Shown here: positions 5,595 through 7,651 of the stretch, one piece after another | Position numbering within the stretch: the stretch's first letter is position 1 | Layout of the letters: every line of letters begins with the position of its first letter | Source of the DNA: Hypericibacter sp050729195 | GTDB taxonomy: Bacteria; Pseudomonadota; Alphaproteobacteria; Dongiales; Dongiaceae | Length of the DNA: 7,651 bases | NCBI RefSeq assembly: GCF_050729195.1 | Contig: NZ_JBOHKS010000244.1 | Coordinates: 1 to 7,651, forward strand | Reading direction: 5' to 3' | Made by a program: the position numbers and the translations under genes | Notes under the pieces: model-generated | Told to the model about the DNA's origin: nothing | The model's input: only the letters and a program-made list of their open reading frames with translations | Databases searched by the model: none

Positions 5595-6485
5595 CAATCC
5601 GTTCTGACCATCATCGCCGCCGCGCCTGGCGCGCTTCGTGACGACGCGGTCGCCGCCGCGCGCGATGGGCTGCTCGGGATCGGCGCGGCCGTGGGTGCCG
5701 CCGATTGGCTGGCCCCGGGCCAGGCCTTCGATCTGCCGTTTGAGACTGTCGAGCCCGCCTCCGTCGAGCGCGCGCTGCGCGAGCGCTTCAAAGGTGCGCC
5801 GCTCGATCTCGCCGCCCAACCGGCTCAGAACCGGCGCAAGACGCTGCTCGTCGCCGACATGGAATCGACCATCATCACGCGCGAGCTCCTGAACGAGCTG
5901 GCGGCGATCGCGGGGCTGGGGCCGAAGATCATTCCGATCACCGAGCGCTCGATGCGCGGTGAAATCGATTTCTCGCAGTCGCTGCGCGAGCGCGTGGCGC
6001 TGCTGCGGGGTTTGCCGATCTCCCTGCTCGACCAAGTCGCGACCTTGATTGAGCTGACGCCGGGCGCCCGCGCGCTGGTGCAGACGATGCGTGCCCACGG
6101 CGCCTATACCGCGCTCGTCTCCGGCGGCTTCGACTGCTTCACCGGGCTCGCGCGGAAACTTGTCGGCATGGACGAAGATCGCGCCAACCATCTGGCGATA
6201 GAGGGCTCCGTGCTCGCGGGCCGCGTCAGCGAGCCTATTCTCGATCCTGCGGCGAAAAAAAGTTCACTGCTGGAGATGGCGGCGCTGCGAGGGATCACGG
6301 CCGCCGATGCCGCTGCCATCGGCGACGGCGCCAACGACATCCCGATGCTGCAGACGGCGGGGCTCGGCGTCGCCTTTCGCGGCAAGCCCGCGACCGCGGC
6401 CGCCGCCAGATTCCGCCTCGATCATGCCGACCTGACGGGCTTGCTCTATCTGCAGGGCTACCATGCGAATGGATTCCGCGAGTAG
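5592..6485 (+). CDS. serB: Phosphoserine phosphatase
   Basis: SerB hydrolyses O-phospho-L-serine to L-serine, the last step of the phosphorylated serine pathway, in the cytoplasm. From the TTG start it has 297 residues. An N-terminal ACT-like or variable region (about 1-80) precedes a HAD hydrolase core. Motif I is VADMEST (87-93) with nucleophile Asp89; the +2 position is Glu91 where the family usually has Asp. The cap region contains the conserved RGEIDFSQSLRERVALLRG stretch (122-140). Motif II is SGGF (177-180, Ser177), motif III has Lys222/Lys223, and motif IV is GDGANDIPML (244-253). Length and motif order are normal. The gene is followed after 116 nt by serC, so the neighbourhood is serine biosynthesis. 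The ATG at 5517 would add 25 residues encoded partly by an intergenic repeat. Confidence 0.94.
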   Translation: MQSVLTIIAAAPGALRDDAVAAARDGLLGIGAAVGAADWLAPGQAFDLPFETVEPASVERALRERFKGAPLDLAAQPAQNRRKTLLVADMESTIITRELLNELAAIAGLGPKIIPITERSMRGEIDFSQSLRERVALLRGLPISLLDQVATLIELTPGARALVQTMRAHGAYTALVSGGFDCFTGLARKLVGMDEDRANHLAIEGSVLAGRVSEPILDPAAKKSSLLEMAALRGITAADAAAIGDGANDIPMLQTAGLGVAFRGKPATAAAARFRLDHADLTGLLYLQGYHANGFRE

Positions 6486-6511
6486 CGCTTTGCACCTGCG
6501 AAGGATGCGTT

Positions 6512-6601
6512 ACTCTCGCTCCCCCTGATCGGGCGGCGCCGTCGCGGGACCTTGAAGCCGGCGAGCGTCGCTCGGACGAGCGAAGAGGAACCGCGAAGCC
6601 G
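6512..6601 (+). ncRNA. Putative serC leader RNA (cis-regulatory)
   Basis: The 116-nt gap before serC can fold in two exclusive ways. In one, TCGCTC (6568-6573) pairs with GAGCGA (6578-6583) around GGAC, leaving the AGAGGA Shine-Dalgarno (6584-6589) free. In the other, CTCTCGCTC (6513-6521) pairs with GAGCGA-a-GAG (6578-6587), covering the Shine-Dalgarno. Further possible stems are CGCCG (6537-6541) with CGGCG (6559-6563), and TCGCGG (6542-6547) with CCGCGA (6591-6596). A serC leader motif is known from alphaproteobacteria (the Rfam serC family), and its last stem overlaps the ribosome binding site. The position and SD overlap fit, but I cannot confirm the consensus by eye. The ligand of that family is not known to me. 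Confidence 0.5.
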
Positions 6602-7651
6602 ATGTCGAACGTCCCCGCCCCCTTGCCTGTCCTGCCCAAGCCCTCCCGCCTGCCGCAGCGCCCGCATTTCTCGTCGGGTCCTTGCGTGAAGCGGCCGGGC
6701 TGGTCGGCGGCGACGCTGGCCGGCGCCTGTCTCGGCCGCTCTCATCGCGCCAAGGTCGGCAAGGCCAAGCTGACCGAGGTGATCGATCGCAGCCGCGCCC
6801 TCCTCGGCATCCCGAAGGATTATCGGATCGCCATCGTGCCGGGCTCCGACACCGGCGCCGTCGAGATGGCGCTCTGGTCGCTGCTGGGCGAACGCGGCGT
6901 CGACATGCTGGCCTGGGAGAGTTTTGGCAAGGGCTGGCTCACCGACGTGGTGCAGCAGCTCAAGCTCACCGATGTGCGGAAACTGGAAGCGCCTTATGGC
7001 CGGCTGCCCGATCTGCGCGCCGTCGATTTCGCGCGCGATGTCGTCTTCACCTGGAACGGCACCACCTCGGGCGTGCGCGTGCCCGACAGCAACTGGATCC
7101 CGGCGAGCCATGACGGGCTCGCGATCTGCGACGCCACCTCGGCGGTCTTTGCCATGGAGCTGCCCTGGGAGAAGCTCGATGTCGTGACCTGGTCCTGGCA
7201 GAAGGTGCTGGGCGGCGAGGCGGCGCATGGCATGCTGGTGGTGAGCCCGCGCGCCGTGGCCCGGCTCGAGAGTTACAAGCCCGCCTGGCCGCTGCCGAAG
7301 CTCTTTCAGATGACGACGAAGGGCAAGCTCAATGAAGGGCTCTTCAAGGGCGACACCATCAACACGCCCTCGCTGCTGGCGACCGAGGATGCGATCGATT
7401 CCCTGAAATGGGCCGAGCAGATCGGCGGCCTGAAAGGCCTGATGATCCGCACCCAGGCCAATTTCAACGCGATCGAGCGCTGGGTCGAGCGCAGCGACTG
7501 GGTCGATTTCCTGGCCGAGGACCCCGCGGCCCGCTCGCCGACCTCGGTCTGCCTGCGGCTGGTCGATCCCTGGTTCTGGGAGCTCGAGGCCGAGCAGCAG
7601 GCCAAGACCGCGAAGGCCCTGGCCGACCGGCTCGAGGCCGAGGGTGCCGCC
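6602..7651 (+). CDS. serC: Phosphoserine aminotransferase, 3' end beyond the window
   Basis: SerC is a PLP enzyme that makes O-phosphoserine from 3-phosphohydroxypyruvate and glutamate. The product is the substrate of SerB upstream. The frame runs from ATG 6602 to the window edge, 350 residues without a stop. Family members are about 390 long, so some 40 residues are missing. Visible features are PHFSSGPCVKRPGW near the N-terminus (21-34), IVPGSDTGAVEMALW (78-92), WESFGKGW (105-112) and TWNGTTSGVRVP (150-161). CDATSAVF (176-183) carries Asp177, which contacts the PLP ring nitrogen. SWQKVLGGEAAHGM (198-211) carries the PLP-binding Lys201. This is the alphaproteobacterial/archaeal-like SerC subtype rather than the E. 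coli one. An AGAGGA site lies 12 nt before the ATG, inside the putative leader structure. A serA gene may follow outside the window. Confidence 0.96.
   Translation, partial: MSNVPAPLPVLPKPSRLPQRPHFSSGPCVKRPGWSAATLAGACLGRSHRAKVGKAKLTEVIDRSRALLGIPKDYRIAIVPGSDTGAVEMALWSLLGERGVDMLAWESFGKGWLTDVVQQLKLTDVRKLEAPYGRLPDLRAVDFARDVVFTWNGTTSGVRVPDSNWIPASHDGLAICDATSAVFAMELPWEKLDVVTWSWQKVLGGEAAHGMLVVSPRAVARLESYKPAWPLPKLFQMTTKGKLNEGLFKGDTINTPSLLATEDAIDSLKWAEQIGGLKGLMIRTQANFNAIERWVERSDWVDFLAEDPAARSPTSVCLRLVDPWFWELEAEQQAKTAKALADRLEAEGAA

Noticed and set aside
6490..6516. Promoter directly upstream of serC (TTGCAC with TACTCT)
   Set aside because: Both boxes match the consensus weakly and the 15-nt spacing is short. 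serC may be read through from serB.
1..7651. Novel defence, toxin-antitoxin or secondary-metabolite system
   Set aside because: All recognisable genes are housekeeping or small conserved families. There is no nuclease-helicase set, toxin pair, integrase or biosynthetic cluster.

Overview
The window is GC-rich and densely coded, and it reads as chromosomal housekeeping DNA from an alphaproteobacterium. A Rhodospirillales-like lineage seems likely, but I cannot name the genus. Four things point this way: the DUF1036 tail, the long double-domain Dcd that is typical of alphaproteobacteria, an ATGA-coupled hslV-hslU pair, and a serB-serC arrangement with a structured serC leader. There is no phage, transposase, tRNA, rRNA or CRISPR array, and I do not see a complete undescribed system. 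The most interesting material is in the intergenic regions.

Layout: (1) 1-126 is the C-terminal end of a DUF1036-type gene, closed by a perfect 15-bp terminator hairpin at 137-171. (2) 260-1828 is a tightly packed plus-strand trio. It holds a LUD/LutC-like protein, an Smr-domain protein overlapping it by 20 nt, and a small XRE-type regulator coupled through a GTGA overlap. (3) 1829-2025 is a convergent intergenic region filled by a nested inverted repeat of REP/mosaic type. (4) 2026-3950 on the minus strand is hslV followed by hslU, the HslUV (ClpQY) protease, with an ATGA overlap. (5) 3951-4317 is a divergent promoter region. It has an AT-rich island carrying a 13-bp palindrome, a heat-shock-like promoter candidate for hslV, and a possible multi-tier stem in front of dcd. 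(6) 4318-5475 is a two-repeat dCTP deaminase. (7) 5476-5591 is a spacer with a second C/G-run hairpin repeat just before serB. (8) 5592-6485 is serB, probably starting at TTG. (9) 6486-6601 is a putative serC leader RNA with two mutually exclusive pairings around the ribosome binding site. (10) 6602-7651 is serC, truncated by the window end about 40 residues short of its expected length.

Functionally, serC and serB catalyse the second and third steps of the phosphorylated serine pathway, and serA may lie beyond the right edge. Dcd supplies dUMP precursors for thymidylate. HslUV is an ATP-dependent heat-shock protease. The LUD-Smr-XRE trio looks co-translated, but its joint role is unknown to me.
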